This document shows, piece after piece, positions 35,101 to 47,629 of a stretch of DNA of 64,000 nt. Made by a program: the position numbers and the translations under genes. The stretch comes from Chamaecyparis obtusa (lineage: Eukaryota; Streptophyta; Pinopsida; Cupressales; Cupressaceae). The notes below the pieces were generated by a model. The model did not search any database. It was not told the origin of the DNA and saw nothing but the letters and a program-made list of their open reading frames with translations. Every line of letters begins with the position of its first letter. The first letter of the stretch is position 1. The DNA lies in the NCBI GenBank assembly GCA_027943335.1, contig BSBK01006386.1, positions 248,001 through 312,000 on the forward strand. The letters are read 5' to 3'.

Positions 35101-35797
35101 GTTAAATGATGTAAGGGTTATTCTACAACAAATAGTACTGGAAACAAATATTGATGAGAATACTCCCATTTTAGATCAACTTGCCAACCTCTCCGACAAA
35201 ATCAATGCCCCTGATACAAAAATAGACAAAAGAATAGAAGAATGGGCAGAGTCAAAGATTCAACACAAATTGGCAGAAAGGATTAGCACTGAAGTGGCAC
35301 TAAACAAGGTGAAATTATCTGAGATCATTACCGAGGTAAAATCTATCACTTAGGTAATCTGTCAACTGCTAATAAAGCTTTGTACTACAGACACCTTCAC
35401 TATAGAAATCAGTGAAAAGATAAAAGGTTTAGAAGAAGAAATCAAGTTGAGTACACAAGTAGCTATCACTGAGCCAACTGCTTTCTTAAAGCACATTAAC
35501 CGAGTTCAAGAACTCTAGTGGTTGATAGCAGAATTAAGGAAACAGGAAGAGCACATCACCAATTAGGTCATAGAGTTACAAAAAGAACTCACTCCTTACC
35601 TAAAGATTTTTGAAACACATACTATCAAAGCGGAGCAACTTGTGGCAACACTAGAGATTTCGGTGTTGGAAAATATCTTTGACATGCATGCACAAGTCGG
35701 TCTTGAGCAAATTGCTCTTACCAACTTGAAAGAGGAATGGGAAAACCTCTTGGAGTCTGTGAAGAAAACCCATCAGGACATTTTTTATAAGATGTAA
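32153..35797 (+). pseudogene. ORF2: long charged protein of unknown function
   Basis: A single reading frame runs from ATGGCATCATCTTCG at 32153 to TAA at 35795, about 1,215 codons, broken only by scattered in-frame stops. The N-terminal third has EDVRAYIHCKIGEV (about 32318) and IGYKIFQSSRPNSV with a following MAYKIVKK segment (about 32735-32820). This resembles the 'putative plant transposon protein' type domain found in many plant retroelements, but I cannot confirm that. The middle and C-terminal parts are rich in Asp, Glu, Lys and Thr, with coiled-coil character towards the end. No protease, RT, RNase H or integrase motif is visible. The same blocks occur in the same order in copy B (54803 to about 50800, minus strand), so the ORF belongs to the family and is not chance. 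Confidence 0.7.
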
Positions 35798-36030
35798 GTA
35801 TACATTACATAATTTTTTGGTATTTGGCATTATTATCAAAAAGGGGGAAAACATGTATATGCCAAATAGTATATTTTTGATATGTATATTACATAATACT
35901 GGGAGCATGCACCAAGGGGGAGTACTTTTGTACTTAGAATTTTTTGTAGTGGATATGTATATCACGAAGATATAAGGGATATATAGAAACATTTTGTCTA
36001 TATACATTATGAAGTTTTGATACTAATGCC

Positions 36031-36042
36031 AAAGGGGGAGAT
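36031..36042 (+). promoter_or_regulatory. Polypurine tract of copy A
   Basis: AAAGGGGGAGAT directly precedes TGTTAATCTC of the 3' LTR. Confidence 0.85.
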
Positions 36043-37263
36043 TGTTAATCTCATATTGAGCATTTAAGGTTGTCATTAGTATCAAAGGACAGTAAACAGG
36101 TCGGTCGGTCATTTACATTGAGATAGTTAGTAACTAGAAGTAAGACAGAGCAGTTGGTAAAGCCTTATACCGAGCATCACATAGTTAACCGAGCACCAGT
36201 GACACTGACACTGATGGTTAGCAAACACTGAGCATCGCAGTATACACCGAGCAGATTATACAGTGTTTATCGATGATCACAGTAAATGGCATAGTAATCA
36301 GAAATGGCACATTATTCTATGCAAATGGTTATAACAGATCATAAAATGGTTTACCAAGATCGAGGAGCATTTATTGTAAAAGATATTCATTAAATGCAAT
36401 GATTATCTTATTTGTATTAGTTGATCTAGGTTATTTCACACCATAGATCTTAGGGTTATGATTTTCTTTTGTAACCTAATTTTTCTTTAAGCGGCAAAAA
36501 TAGAACACTATATATTGTATATGTTTGCACCATTTTACAAGGGTTGTTGAACTGATATATATGAATCATGGAGCACTTGAAGAATTTTCCTATCTTCAAG
36601 ACAATCAGTTTACCGAGTGGAACATAGTACAGAGGTTTTCAGATTGAGAAGAATCAGACAAGGCAACCGAGCAAAGAACCATCACAGATAAGGTGATATT
36701 TTGATAAGAACTTATAGATCTATTTCAGACAATTGAGTTGTCAACTAGCAAATAGTTTACCTATTACTTTCTGACAATTGTGATAGATTTTTGATAAATC
36801 TCTTAATAGAGTAGACTTAAGAGTCTTTGTATAAATCTCTTAACTGAGTACACACTTCATATAGTGTTGTTAAATCATATAACTAGGTAGATCTAGCTGA
36901 TCTAATATGTTACTCCTAATAGGGTAAGATCACCAGAAGTGATCAAAACTTGTAGCCTTAACAGGCAAACCTTTTCTATCTGTAGTAGTGAAGAATTTGT
37001 GGGTGTCATCCCCACCACAGTTTTTACCTTCTAACAAGGGTTTCTGCGTTACCAAAAGACTTGTGTTATGTGATTGTCATATTGATTTCATATTGTTTAC
37101 TTTCTTAAGTTAACTAGATGATTGATTTATGCAATTAGATTCAAGTTATTTTGATCGGTTATCACAGTATTCAGTCATAGATCAGAAAGGTTTTGCAACT
37201 AAAGTTTTTGAAGGCACTGATTCACCCCTCCCCTCTCAGTACCTATCACTCCTAATTCCAACA
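36043..37263 (+). repeat. 3' LTR of copy A
   Basis: It starts TGTTAATCTC and ends ATTCCAACA. Compared with the 5' LTR it has an additional ~35 bp around 36190-36230 and several substitutions. Confidence 0.85.
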
Positions 37264-40200
37264 TAAGCCTTGGTTGAGTCTTTGGTTCCACCCTTTGAAG
37301 ACAATGCAAAGCTTATATCCTCAAAGCTTGGGACAAGTAGACAAGATGGATGGACAAGATTCTCTTTCACTTTGATTGATTGAGATTGAATTTGGCTTGA
37401 TCCATGTGAATGTCTTTCCTCAAATCCTATTGGTTGATTGAATTTCGTCCCCTTTTGGTTTGTTGAGAGAAATTAGGATTTATTAATTGATTTAAATTGA
37501 TTTATTTAGCCATGTACCCCTTGAATGGGTTGAATTTGATTTAATTCAAAACTATAAAATTAATAGAATTAATTGCACTTTGATTTGATTTCACTTGATT
37601 AAAATGCTTTCAATTTTGATTTATCTTGAATTAAAGCTTGATTTTAATTTTGATTGGCTAAATGTTTGATCCGATTCAATTAATTTGATCTTGTCCTTGA
37701 TTTTCTTTGATTTTCTTTGATTTCTTTGATTTGTTACTTAATTGTCATTGTCCATTTTTAGGTGATTACACTAACCATGGCTGCATAACATGGTTGATTC
37801 ATGAAGGCTTCCATAGTATCCATGGTAGGGACCTTTGGTTGGTCAACCAATATCTCTTCAATTAGAATTTGATTAAAAGGATCAAAGGGGACCATAGCAC
37901 TATTAGGATCAGGTAAAGAGCCAACTAAAGGAATAGCGAGAATATTAGGATCCATTCCCTTTCTCTTCTTTGAATGAGTTTGTGGTGGAATGTAATGTAT
38001 GACCTACAATATATGGGAGATGATAAATTCTATATGTAGGATATATTCTTAAAAGGACTACAGCTAGGTGGTACGAACTGACAAACAAAAGGTATGGGAT
38101 ATGATGCACTAAGGATTACTGGATGCTTGGGTGTGAGTTGAAAACACCTAGTATTTATATTGATGGATGAGATAGTAAGTGCAAAATAGACTGATGGTCC
38201 TAGGCAACATGATAGTCAAAGAAAATTTAACCTATAGATCAATGTGATATGGTAACAATGATAGTTGAGCTACTTTAGATAGGACTAGTATGAAACAAAG
38301 ATGTGGCAAAGATGTAGATGTTTTAAATCAAGGATATTAGACCAAGCATAGATAGGGATTTTATTTGGTTGATGATGACATTGGATTTGATTTAGATAGT
38401 ATGGTGAGACTCAAATATAATATGACTATGCAATGTGAAGGATATAGAGGATGTGAAAACTAAATGCAATCCTACAAATGGAGGAAAGACTCATTCACAA
38501 AGACAGTATTCATGGATCAATTGTTTGTGAAATTACAAATGTCTCTTAGATAGTGTAGGAAAAGTAAATCCACACAAGTGCAAAGAAAATTTGTTAAAAT
38601 ACATGATGTATCTACTGAAAAAAAAATTTAACCAAGATCAAGTGTATCTATGGAAACATAGAGTCTATATGTGGAATGGTTTATCTAGGGAAACACAAAG
38701 TGTATCTACCAAATCATGTATTTGTGGAATTATAGAGAATATCATTACTTTGGTGAATCTAGAAAAATAAAGAGCATATCTCTGGATTGGTGAACTATAA
38801 AACTTGTGAGACTTCTAGCTTAAGGTTTTGAAAAGATAGTTGCATTTGGTAGATAACATAGCATATCTATGCAATGATTGTTTCAAGAAATTAACAAGGA
38901 CACTTTTGTGAATTGGAAAATCTATAGGAATTTGATGATTATGACTTGTTTTTCAGGACTAGATTGTATCTAAGGGATCAAAGAACATATCTGCGCAATG
39001 GTGTCTTAGAAAGTTAACAAGGGTTCTTTTACAAACTGGCAAATCTATAGGATTTTAATGCTTATGACAAGACTTTGACAATAATTTTGTATTTGGTATA
39101 CAAGGAAAACACTTTCACAAGAGTATACAATGTGATTCTTAGGAATGACAGAGCATATCTATAGGATTATTTGGTGCATCTAGTGAAACAATTGGCAAAT
39201 TTGTAAATTTTTTGAAAATGGGATTTTGACTTGAATTTGTTTGGTTTAGTGGGTATTTCTATAGGATGAAAAAACCAACATATCTTCTATTTTATAAAGT
39301 GTATCTTCTGAATCAGAAGGAAAATCCATTGGAAAAATAAATAGTGAATACACTAAGTATGTTCAAATTTGCTAATGAATGTTCCACATCTTCCCAATAT
39401 TAGTGTGTCTGGGAAAATAGGCTTGAACTGACATAGAGTTAAACTGAATTATTTTTTGGCAAAGGATATTTGATACAAAAATAACAAGAAAAAAAGGTAG
39501 ATTGGTCAACAAACATGCATACAACTTATGATTTATGACATTTTTTTTGAATTCCCAATTAGATAAATCTAGTTATGCTTACTCAAATTGGACAACCTAG
39601 AAGCTTGGAGGCATGGGCTCTTTTTTTGTGCACTCACTTCTCTAGCACACAAAGCTTCAAATTAAAAGGTTAATAAATTCCCAAGGAACCACTATCTCTA
39701 CAAAGATCCACAAGAATTTGGGATGTCTTTGGAAACCCCTAGCATCAACAAATAGAAGGATTTTGGAATACTACAACAAGGTGTTTAATCTAGCTTCTCA
39801 TTCAGGAAGCCATGTGTGCTCTTTCCCTATTACTAGGAGGCTTCTTTCCTATATAACATAGGTATTGGGGAAGTTGGAATAGGTAGGCAATTGGAACTTG
39901 CAGTGCATATTTTTTTCCCCACTAAGTTTATATAGTGACTAAGAATGACTTGGCCTTAAGCCTGTTATCACTTGGATCATCCCTTTCACCTGGCCTTATG
40001 GACTACCTGGATGGTAGGTCCTCCAAAAAAATGTATAATTATTTTCTCTTCACCCTAGTTCCATGAAGGAAAAGGAAGAGGATACGTTCATTCTCTCTTT
40101 TTTGGGTTACAAAATTGTGTCTATTGCACCAGACACAACAAATAGTTATTGTTATTTTCAAGCACCAAAAGAAGTATTCTTATGCTAAAAAGAACATAGT

Positions 40201-41805
40201 TCATTGATTAATCCAATTGGTTTAAAAAATAAATCCTCTACTCTTTTTTGGTCCTACAATAACACTCATTAACATGTACGAGGTCTTTAACAAGTGTAGG
40301 CAACCTTCTTTTGCAATGAAATTGTACATGGACAAGCATAGTTAATAGATTAGTAAAAAGATGCATCAAAAAATATAAAAAATGCATGAAATGTCTTATC
40401 TATTGAATTTCATAATGCATATGATATTCTATTCAACGTATCTGGTGAATCACATTGCATATCTACAGAAACAGACAAATTTGTTAGATCATGAAAACTT
40501 TCTAAACACAACAAATTACCTTTAACATATCTATTGTTTTAGAATTACATATCTACTTTGGTGTATTTGGTGTTCTATAAATGTGAATCTCCATATCAAA
40601 GATAAAAACATAACTTTAGTTTGGGCATATCTATTGATCTATAGGGTGTATCTGTTCTTCTATGGAGCATATTCGGTGAATCCTAAAGTGTATTTCATGT
40701 TTCATGAAAAAGTATTTTTGAGGTTTTTTTGCAATTCCCTTTGTGTGAAAAATATCTAAGGTGTATCTGGTGAAGCACATGTAAATAAATCTAAAATCTA
40801 CAAGCTTCAAAATATACTAGAAACACCAAAATCGTTACTTTCAAACCCATGAAGTTGGTCCCACCAGTTGTTCTAGAATGTGTGCAGGAAAATGTGAACC
40901 AAAGGAATGCAAATAACTAGTAAAAATAGTCAAAACACAAGTTCAAACAACATACATGAATATATGGAAAGATAACAAAATCAATGAGTATGTAAACAAT
41001 ATTAACCATGTTTTAGCCTCTTTGTTGCAATGATTTGTCCGGGATTGTATGATTGGATGCATGCTCACGATTTCAACATCATAACAATAATAGAATGCTT
41101 CATTTCTTGCTCAAGCTTCCAAGGATAATGGGATTCAATAGTTGCACAAGTGTGAAGGGTTCTCAAAAATGCATAAATGAGTTTCCATGATGAAAAATGA
41201 GAGAGTGATTCAATGTTGGAGAGTGAATGGTTTGTGAGAGTTTTTCCATAATGGATGTGAATGGATTGAGTTCAAGAGATTGGAATGACAGATATTTTAT
41301 TCCTTATCTCTTTGTAAGGTTAGGGTTCCAAAAATTTAGGGGAAGTGGTTGGGGGTTGAGTCAATTTACTTGCCATTCATGGCCTTTAACCCCAAGGTCA
41401 AATTCCTTCATGATTGGAATTTGGAGGGAAAATAGAAAATTAATTGACTTTTATTTTATTTTCCTAATTATTATTTTTAGGAATGTGCACATGAATTTAT
41501 GGATTAGACTCAGGGAAATGGGTTAATTAGAAGGTGGGCGGATAGGTTAGGGTTTGGTAAGTGGGGATAACTTTGGTAAAATTTGAATTAATTTTAATTT
41601 AAAATAGAAGAAGATTAATTTAATGAAATAGGTGGATCCATTTAATTAAATATGATTGAACATTAGGTAAAATCAATTAAATAATTCACCTAGGATGGTT
41701 GGAAGATGAGGCGATTAATTAAATAGACTATCTATTTAATTGCTATCAGGACTATAGAAGAATGGGGTTTGATCATTCTATTATAAAAAACACTAGGTTT
41801 ATTTA
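37264..41805. other. Degraded repeat DNA without recognisable genes
   Basis: The first ~500 bp is probably the continuation of the host LTR split by copy A and is rich in TTGATTT motifs. From about 38550 to 40800 degenerate GTATCTA/CATATCTATGG motifs recur, suggesting an old repeat. A TGGTGGGACC-type sequence on the minus strand at about 40853-40872 could be a PBS, but I could not place matching LTRs. Confidence 0.4.
37758..38015 (-). pseudogene. Unrecognised coding remnant
   Basis: The minus strand is open from about 38015, reading IPPQTHSKKRKGMDPNIL and on to 37758, where it stops. A KKRK basic cluster is followed by an acidic, Pro-containing stretch (SLPDPNSAMVPFDPFNQ). I do not recognise a family. 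It may be a gag remnant of an old retroelement. Confidence 0.25.
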
Positions 41806-42784
41806 TGTAATATATAAAAATATGTCCTTTTAGGAGATATATTTTTATATTTGTTTTGATGCGTGTGTGTGGGGTTGAAGGAAGGGGATGTGATGGAAGG
41901 TGGAAAATTTTGTGGACATACAAATTTAATAAAACATGAATACTTATCATGAAAATGAGCAGATTTAGAAATCACAATTTTCTCTTGTTTGTGTTCAGTT
42001 TCAAGAAATTCTGCAACCGCATCTAGCCTGGAAATGTAGAAACAAAGAAAACCCAGAAATCTTATGTCTTTTTGAGAAAGGTTGTCCTTGACCCAAGACA
42101 GGGGTAAGATCTTACCCCGGGGTACAATCTTACCCCAAAAGGTCATCCTTGACCTGTACAACTCCAAGAGAATTTCTGTTTATAGATCCTGAAAGTTTGC
42201 TGAGAAGGGTACTCAGATTAGAACTGTAATTCATTGTCCCACACCTGTAGCTGCAAGAAAAAGAGGTTTTTTTTGTTTGGATGAGGGGTTTTCCTTGGTC
42301 AAAACTTGGTTTGGAATCAACCTTTAAAATAGAATTGAAATAGAGAATGCTAGCAAGTAATAGAATTAGATCTAACAACGAAGCTATGATACTCAATAGA
42401 TATGAAATTATATTTTAAATGTAAACTGGTATGTTAATATGAAAGCTTGGATTCAACACCAACAAATATAAATAAAAACCTCCATGATTTTATCCTTGGA
42501 ATCCACCTTGAGGAGAGAATGAATAGATCTTGATAATGAACAAAGGATCTTGAAGGACGATCACACCATCATGATGGATAGATCTAGGGTTTGAATGATG
42601 AATCTTGAATGCTTGAACCAAATCCCTTCAAAGGCTTGAATATGAATCCTTGATCTTAAATGGAGAAACTAAATGCTTGAATTTAGATGATAGCTTGAAT
42701 GCTTCCTTGATTGAGAGTGCTTTCTTGAAAGATGGAGTGCTTGATTGCAAAAGAGAGATGGATGAAATGAGAGAGGAAGGGTTC

Positions 42785-42792
42785 CTTTTATA
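42785..42792 (-). promoter_or_regulatory. TATA box of LTR 1
   Basis: TATAAAAG is read on the minus strand, about 485 bp from the LTR start. The same box is kept in LTR 2 and in the solo LTR. Confidence 0.65.
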
Positions 42793-42989
42793 CTAGTCTA
42801 GGGCACAAACTTCTAGAGAGGCTAACATAGGAGAATTAAATTCCAATTAAGCCTTAACCCCTATAAATGCACCTATATTAAATAAAATTTAAAATTTTAC
42901 CATTCTGAAATCCAAAATAGCCAACTCGGAAGTGGAAAAATAAACTTTTGAATTTCCCCCCGCATCCAGCTAACTTTTTGATGAAAAGG

Positions 42990-43085
42990 GGGACCTAGGT
43001 CAAGGAAGAGGTCAAATTTGACCTAGGTCAAAGTCAAATTCAACTTTGACCTAGGTCAAGGTCGAGGTTGACCTTGACCCAGGGG
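42990..43085. promoter_or_regulatory. Cluster of W-box-like TTGACC/GGTCAA motifs in U3
   Basis: In about 95 bp I count eight TTGACC or GGTCAA motifs plus one GTCAA core, alternating in orientation. TTGAC(C/T) is the WRKY binding site. The cluster lies upstream of the TATA box, where U3 enhancers sit. A similar, shorter cluster is at about 48830-48905 in LTR 2. Confidence 0.5.
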
Positions 43086-43275
43086 TTTAGGACCCCTGGA
43101 AAATGAGCCAGAAGAGGAAAACAGTACCCAAGGAGGCCCAGACAGAGCCCTAAATAGGAATAGAAGATGGGAAGGGAGTAGAAAATAGAGGACAACATGA
43201 TGATGCCCCCAAAACACCCCCTAAGGAGGGTTAAACATTCTTAACATGGAAGTGCTTCCATTTTAAGATGATACA

Positions 43276-43987
43276 TTAAGCCCACACTGTAACAAGAGTA
43301 TGGAAATCAAACATGCTCACAATAAAGGAGAAGAAATATCCAAGTGGATTCACAATGAGATAGAATAAAACTTAATTAAGGACACAAGCCCCCAAACTAA
43401 GGATTCTAACTCAACATACATGCATGAGGGTGCAAAAAAAAACATACCACTTAAAACAAACCCAAATTAACTAGTAAAGGAAACCTTGCTAAGAAATGCC
43501 TCCTCTACTAATATCATATTTGGAAAGCTATCATAAAAGCATAAATGATTACATAAGAAAGACAAGAGAAACACTATAAATAACATAGCTTCATGTTCCA
43601 GTCATACTAGCATGAAAGTGAAAAGAGAGAAAATAGAAATTGATTACATCACCTAGTAAGATGCCCACCTTACCGTGAATCACCCAGGAGGGAGAGCCCA
43701 ACATGTAACAGGATTCAACAGTTCACCCAACAAACTGTGCTTGCAATTGTAATGCATCTTTTGATGGCTTTTGGAATACCCATAGATCCACCCTCTTGTA
43801 TCACTATGAATAAAAAATGTGTGTCCCTTCAGGATTTAGCAACTTATGTTCGTTACCTTCCACTGATTTAGCATATTAAAAATTGAAAAATGTGTGTCTC
43901 TTCAGGATTTAGCAACTTATGTGCGTTACCTTCAGAGGATTTAGCATATTGAAAATTGAAAAATGTGTCTCTTCAGGATTTAGAAAC
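43276..43987 (-). repeat. 3' internal region with ~73-bp tandem repeats
   Basis: No gene is seen. Nearly the same sequence follows LTR 2 at 49103. From about 43810, units of about 73 bp (AAAATGTGTGTCTCTTCAGG ... TTTAGCATATTGAAAATT) are repeated. The array is interrupted by a solo LTR. Confidence 0.65.
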
Positions 43988-45486
43988 TATATCATCTTAA
44001 AATGGAAGCACTTCCATGATAGGAACATTTATCCCTCTAAGTAAGTGGTCTGGGGTCATGTCAAGCGCCTTGATTAGGTCTTTGTATGGATTCAACTTTT
44101 GCCCCATGTTCTACTTCTCTCTCCACCCATTTCTAGCTTTTCCTAGCACCTGGTCCTAAGAACTTAAGATCTGGGACCTTAGGCTCAAAGTCAACCTCCT
44201 GGGTTAGAGTCGATCTCTTGGGTCCAATTTTCAAGTTTGAAAGGTTTCAGGATATCAGGCTTCAAAAATTTTTATGTTCCCACTTCCGAGTCGACTGTTT
44301 CAGATTTTGGAATGGTAAACTCTTAAATTGCATTTAATCTAGGTCCATTTCTAGGGGTTAAGGTTAATTGGGATTTAATTCTCCAATGTCATCCTCTCTA
44401 GAAGTTTGTGCCCTAGATCACTATAAAAGGAATCCTTCCTCTCATATTTTAACATCCATCATCAAGCAATCAATCCACATTTCATGATCAAGCTCTCAAG
44501 TGCAATCAAGCAAGTAAGAAGGAGAAGGAAAGCAAGAAAGCATTCATTCATCCTCAAGCATTCAAGCATTCAAAGTGTTCATTAAGGAGATCCATTGTTA
44601 GCCATTGAAGGATTCAATCTCTTTGGAGCCCTCTTGTTAAAGATTTCTCCATCCTCATTCATCCAAGCCTCTTCCTATTCCAAGATCCATTCAAGATTGG
44701 TGTTGAAGATCTAATGCCATTTATTTGAGACATCCTACATACTATTCTACATTCATTTTGAGCATCCCTACTTGTGGATTCAAGGATTCAAATCCTCCAA
44801 AAGGATTTCAACATAAGCAAGGTGATAATTTCCATTTACTTTGTTTATATATTGCAATTTCAATTACATTTCAAGGTTGATTCCAAATTGGGGTTTGAAA
44901 AAGGCAAACCCCCCATCCAAACAACAAAAACCATTTTTCTTGTAAGTACAGGTACAGGATAACGAATTGAAGTTTAGATTTGGATACCTTTTTCGGTGAG
45001 CTTCCGAGATCCACAAACAAACTTTTTTTCCAAACTATTTTGGGTAAAGGTTAACATTCAGTGAGGGGTAAGATTGTGCCCTGCTATCTGGGTCAAAGTT
45101 GACCTGACCTCAAAAAGTCAAAATTTTTATGGGTTTTCTTTGTCCCAGCATTTTCAGTACGAAGCAGGTTGCAGAATTCCCTGAAACTATGCACAGACAT
45201 CAAAAATCAGCATTTTCTAGATTTTCCCTATTTTGAGGTTAGTATTTGTCTTCTATTCATTTAATATTTCAAGCACATAGTTTCTATAGTGAATTATAGG
45301 ATTTCCTCCTTTCTTCATATTCTCCATTGTTTGATTCATTTGTGCATTGATCACTTCTTTGTGATTAATCAATTTGGATCTCTCTTTTTGGGAATTTGGA
45401 TTAGGGATAGGTCCTATATTCCCCTTACATAGACACAACAATATTTTGAATAGGGCTAAAGATATACACACTTTTAATCCTATTCA
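43988..45486 (+). repeat. Solo LTR related to the array LTRs, opposite orientation
   Basis: It starts TATATCATCTTAAAATGG, which is the reverse complement of the LTR 1 right end, and ends CCTATTCA. The flanks GAAAC (43983-43987) and GAAAC (45487-45491) form a perfect 5-bp target-site duplication. It is clearly diverged from LTR 1 and 2, and the last 240 bp differ strongly, so it comes from a related subfamily. The TATA box is kept at 44422-44429. Confidence 0.88.
44422..44429 (+). promoter_or_regulatory. TATA box of the solo LTR
   Basis: TATAAAAG lies in the same context (about 435 bp after the LTR start) as in LTR 1 and 2, on the plus strand here. Confidence 0.6.
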
Positions 45487-46458
45487 GAAACTTATGTGCG
45501 TTACCTTCAGAGGATTTAGCATATTCAAAATTGAAAAAATGTGTGTCTCTTCAAGATTTAGCAACTTATGTGTGTTACCTTCAGAGGATTTAGCATATAA
45601 ATGAATTACTATATTACAAGGGAGACCCTATATATGCCCCCCTCCTTATCATGGTTGTCTACTAGACATGATAAGGAAGATAAATATGATACCTACTTCA
45701 CAATGTAAGGATATATCATGTTCAACAACAATGTACACTATATTCTTAGTGAAGGGTATTGACCCCTACGTCCAAGAGTATAGATAATTGTGAAAAAAGA
45801 TATGTCACTCATGGAAAAGTATCCTCAAAGAAAGAGATCTTATCAACAAGACCCCCACCGTAGAGGAGTGCTTTTTAGATAAAATATCATCTTTTAATGA
45901 TAAACCAAGCAAGAACAAAGATTCAATCATCAAGCCCCCTGCAATCAAGAGGAAGAGGAATCTTTGAATTGAGGGAAACAACTCTAGTCACCAAAGAAAG
46001 GGCAATAATTTATAAAGAACATAATTTTCATAATAAAGAAGAGGTAATGACCTAACACAACAACCTCTCATATAAAAGGATATCCATAATAAAAACATCA
46101 GTCAGTATAATGAAATAATGTTACAAGATAAACAAATGCCACTAAGCTAGGGAAAGCAGATCCCTAGAAAAAGAGAAATAAAGAAGAACCTTGCCCCCCA
46201 TGGATGAAAGCAAGGGACACCTTTGCAAAAAGTATTTAGAAAAGATATCTTGAATAATAAAGGAGAATCTATGGATGATTATAAACATAATACAAAACCA
46301 TAGGAAGCGAGGATAGAAAGAATATTGATTAAGCCCAATAAAAATCCTAATGGATCCTAGGAGACTAGATGGAAATACACCTCTTGCCCCTTGGTCTAGA
46401 GACAAGAGGAGAATAAATCTATATTATATTAGAATAATGGATATCCCCTATATCAAAA
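45487..46458 (-). other. Internal non-coding region, first unit
   Basis: It contains two more 73-bp repeat units to about 45600 and then sequence closely repeated at 57720-58394. No domain is recognised in it. Confidence 0.6.
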
Positions 46459-47358
46459 TTATGAGGGAATTGTAAAACTGCACAAGAGTGAGATATAATT
46501 CCTAAAGCAGCTCTCCTCTAACATATAACTTGGAATGCACACAATCAGCAAGTGTGTATTACTATAATGAAAAGGACATTTATACTTATGTAGAGCCTCT
46601 TTCAACATAGGTTTAAAAATTTGTTTCTTGGAATTCATTAAATGAACACACACCCTCTTAGCTACCTCTTGACGAATATCAGGGTTATCTAAGGTAGGTG
46701 TAGGCAACAAAGGAGGATGATGATCAGCATCAACGACCTTGATTTGAGAATGTGAACTACTAACCCCACGTATATCTTGTTTAGGGGTTATATGAACCAA
46801 ATACTTAATACTATGCTCATTAACACCAAGCCCTAAACCTTTATAACTTTGTTTAGTCATCATATTATATCTCGTACCGTACATATCATGTAAAGCTTCT
46901 ATAGGAGGTGATTTTTTATCATGTTCATGAGTAAAGGTTGTACAAGGTGGAATAATAGGTTTAGAAGAAGTTTCTTTTATCTTCCCTTCAATATCTTTCT
47001 GGATTGAATAAGAAGGAGATGGTAAATCCAAGAATTCTTGCACATCTACATCATGAACCATAGTTTGAATCCCATCATAAGTATGAGAAGAACTAGGAAA
47101 AGCGGATGGAGAATTAGGCATATTAGGAATGTTAGGAATTAGATTAGGATTAGGAAGATTAGGAACTATAGAAGGAAGTATAGGATTAGGATTAGGAAGA
47201 TTACGAGATGGTGTATCATCTACCAAATTCTTCATATAATCCAAAAGAGTAATAAGTCCTCCACATAAATTTTTAATGAAAGTTTTGAAAGTCAGAAGAT
47301 GAGTATCGGTCAATCTCATAATAGGATAGGCAAGTGAAAAATGAAGAGTAACCAACAT
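46459..47358 (-). CDS. 299-codon ORF, possibly gag-derived
   Basis: It is open from ATG at 47358 to 46459, starting about 270 bp after the 5' LTR. Residues about 55-90 are a Pro/Asn repeat (LPNPN-type), followed by a linker rich in Ser, Pro and His and a C-terminal segment with HKYKCPFHY. I do not recognise a conserved domain. The position suggests gag or a gag remnant. It is the only ORF of note in a unit that lacks pol. It could also be chance-open decayed sequence. Confidence 0.4.
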   Translation of the reverse strand: MLVTLHFSLAYPIMRLTDTHLLTFKTFIKNLCGGLITLLDYMKNLVDDTPSRNLPNPNPILPSIVPNLPNPNLIPNIPNMPNSPSAFPSSSHTYDGIQTMVHDVDVQEFLDLPSPSYSIQKDIEGKIKETSSKPIIPPCTTFTHEHDKKSPPIEALHDMYGTRYNMMTKQSYKGLGLGVNEHSIKYLVHITPKQDIRGVSSSHSQIKVVDADHHPPLLPTPTLDNPDIRQEVAKRVCVHLMNSKKQIFKPMLKEALHKYKCPFHYSNTHLLIVCIPSYMLEESCFRNYISLLCSFTIPS

Positions 47359-47609
47359 AATGAAATTAATGATACTCTAATAAACATCATAGGTATGGTA
47401 AAGAGATGCTAAGAGAGGGTAATAAAGAAAATAATCATACACCAAAGCATCTTAAAGATCTTCATAGTAAATGAAATGCAAGAAATATTTTTGTATTTTG
47501 TTGAATATATGGATTTTTTTTATTTTTGAATTTAAAATTCAAGAGCCTAAAAGAAATATAATCGTAAGGAAAGAAAGAAAAGCATCTAACACCAAAAAGA
47601 AAGAGTTGT

Positions 47610-47626
47610 CTATCGTGGGGTCACCA
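47610..47626 (-). promoter_or_regulatory. Candidate primer binding site
   Basis: The minus strand reads TGGTGACCCCACGATAG, 3 bp inside the LTR 2 edge. It starts with TGG as all PBS do; I cannot name the tRNA. Confidence 0.5.
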
Positions 47627-47629
47627 AAA

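Larger units (their letters stand above)
28947..37263 (+). mobile_element. Pol-less LTR retrotransposon with two long ORFs (copy A)
   Basis: Two LTRs of about 1.2 kb (28947-30139 and 36043-37263) are very similar. A tRNA-Met-type PBS follows the left one and an AAAGGGGGAGA purine tract precedes the right one. The 5.9 kb internal region holds ORF1 (coiled coil plus zinc knuckles) and ORF2 (about 1,215 codons). I find no protease, RT or integrase motif, so the element must have been mobilised by another one. PBS and purine tract are like those of copia (SIRE-type) elements. The flanks AAACC and TAAGC do not give a clean target-site duplication. Confidence 0.85.
41806..43275 (-). repeat. LTR 1 of the tandem array
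   Basis: It starts TGTAATATATAAAAATATG on the plus strand and ends AAGATGATACA. On the minus strand this is TGTATCATC...ATTACA. Confidence 0.8.

Noticed and set aside
40853..40872. Possible PBS (TGGTGGGACC on the minus strand)
   Set aside because: No LTR pair or purine tract could be matched to it, so it stays a suspicion only.
46142..46405. 87-codon minus-strand ORF with hydrophobic segments
   Set aside because: The matching sequence at about 58260-58394 does not keep it, and it overlaps repeat DNA without domains.
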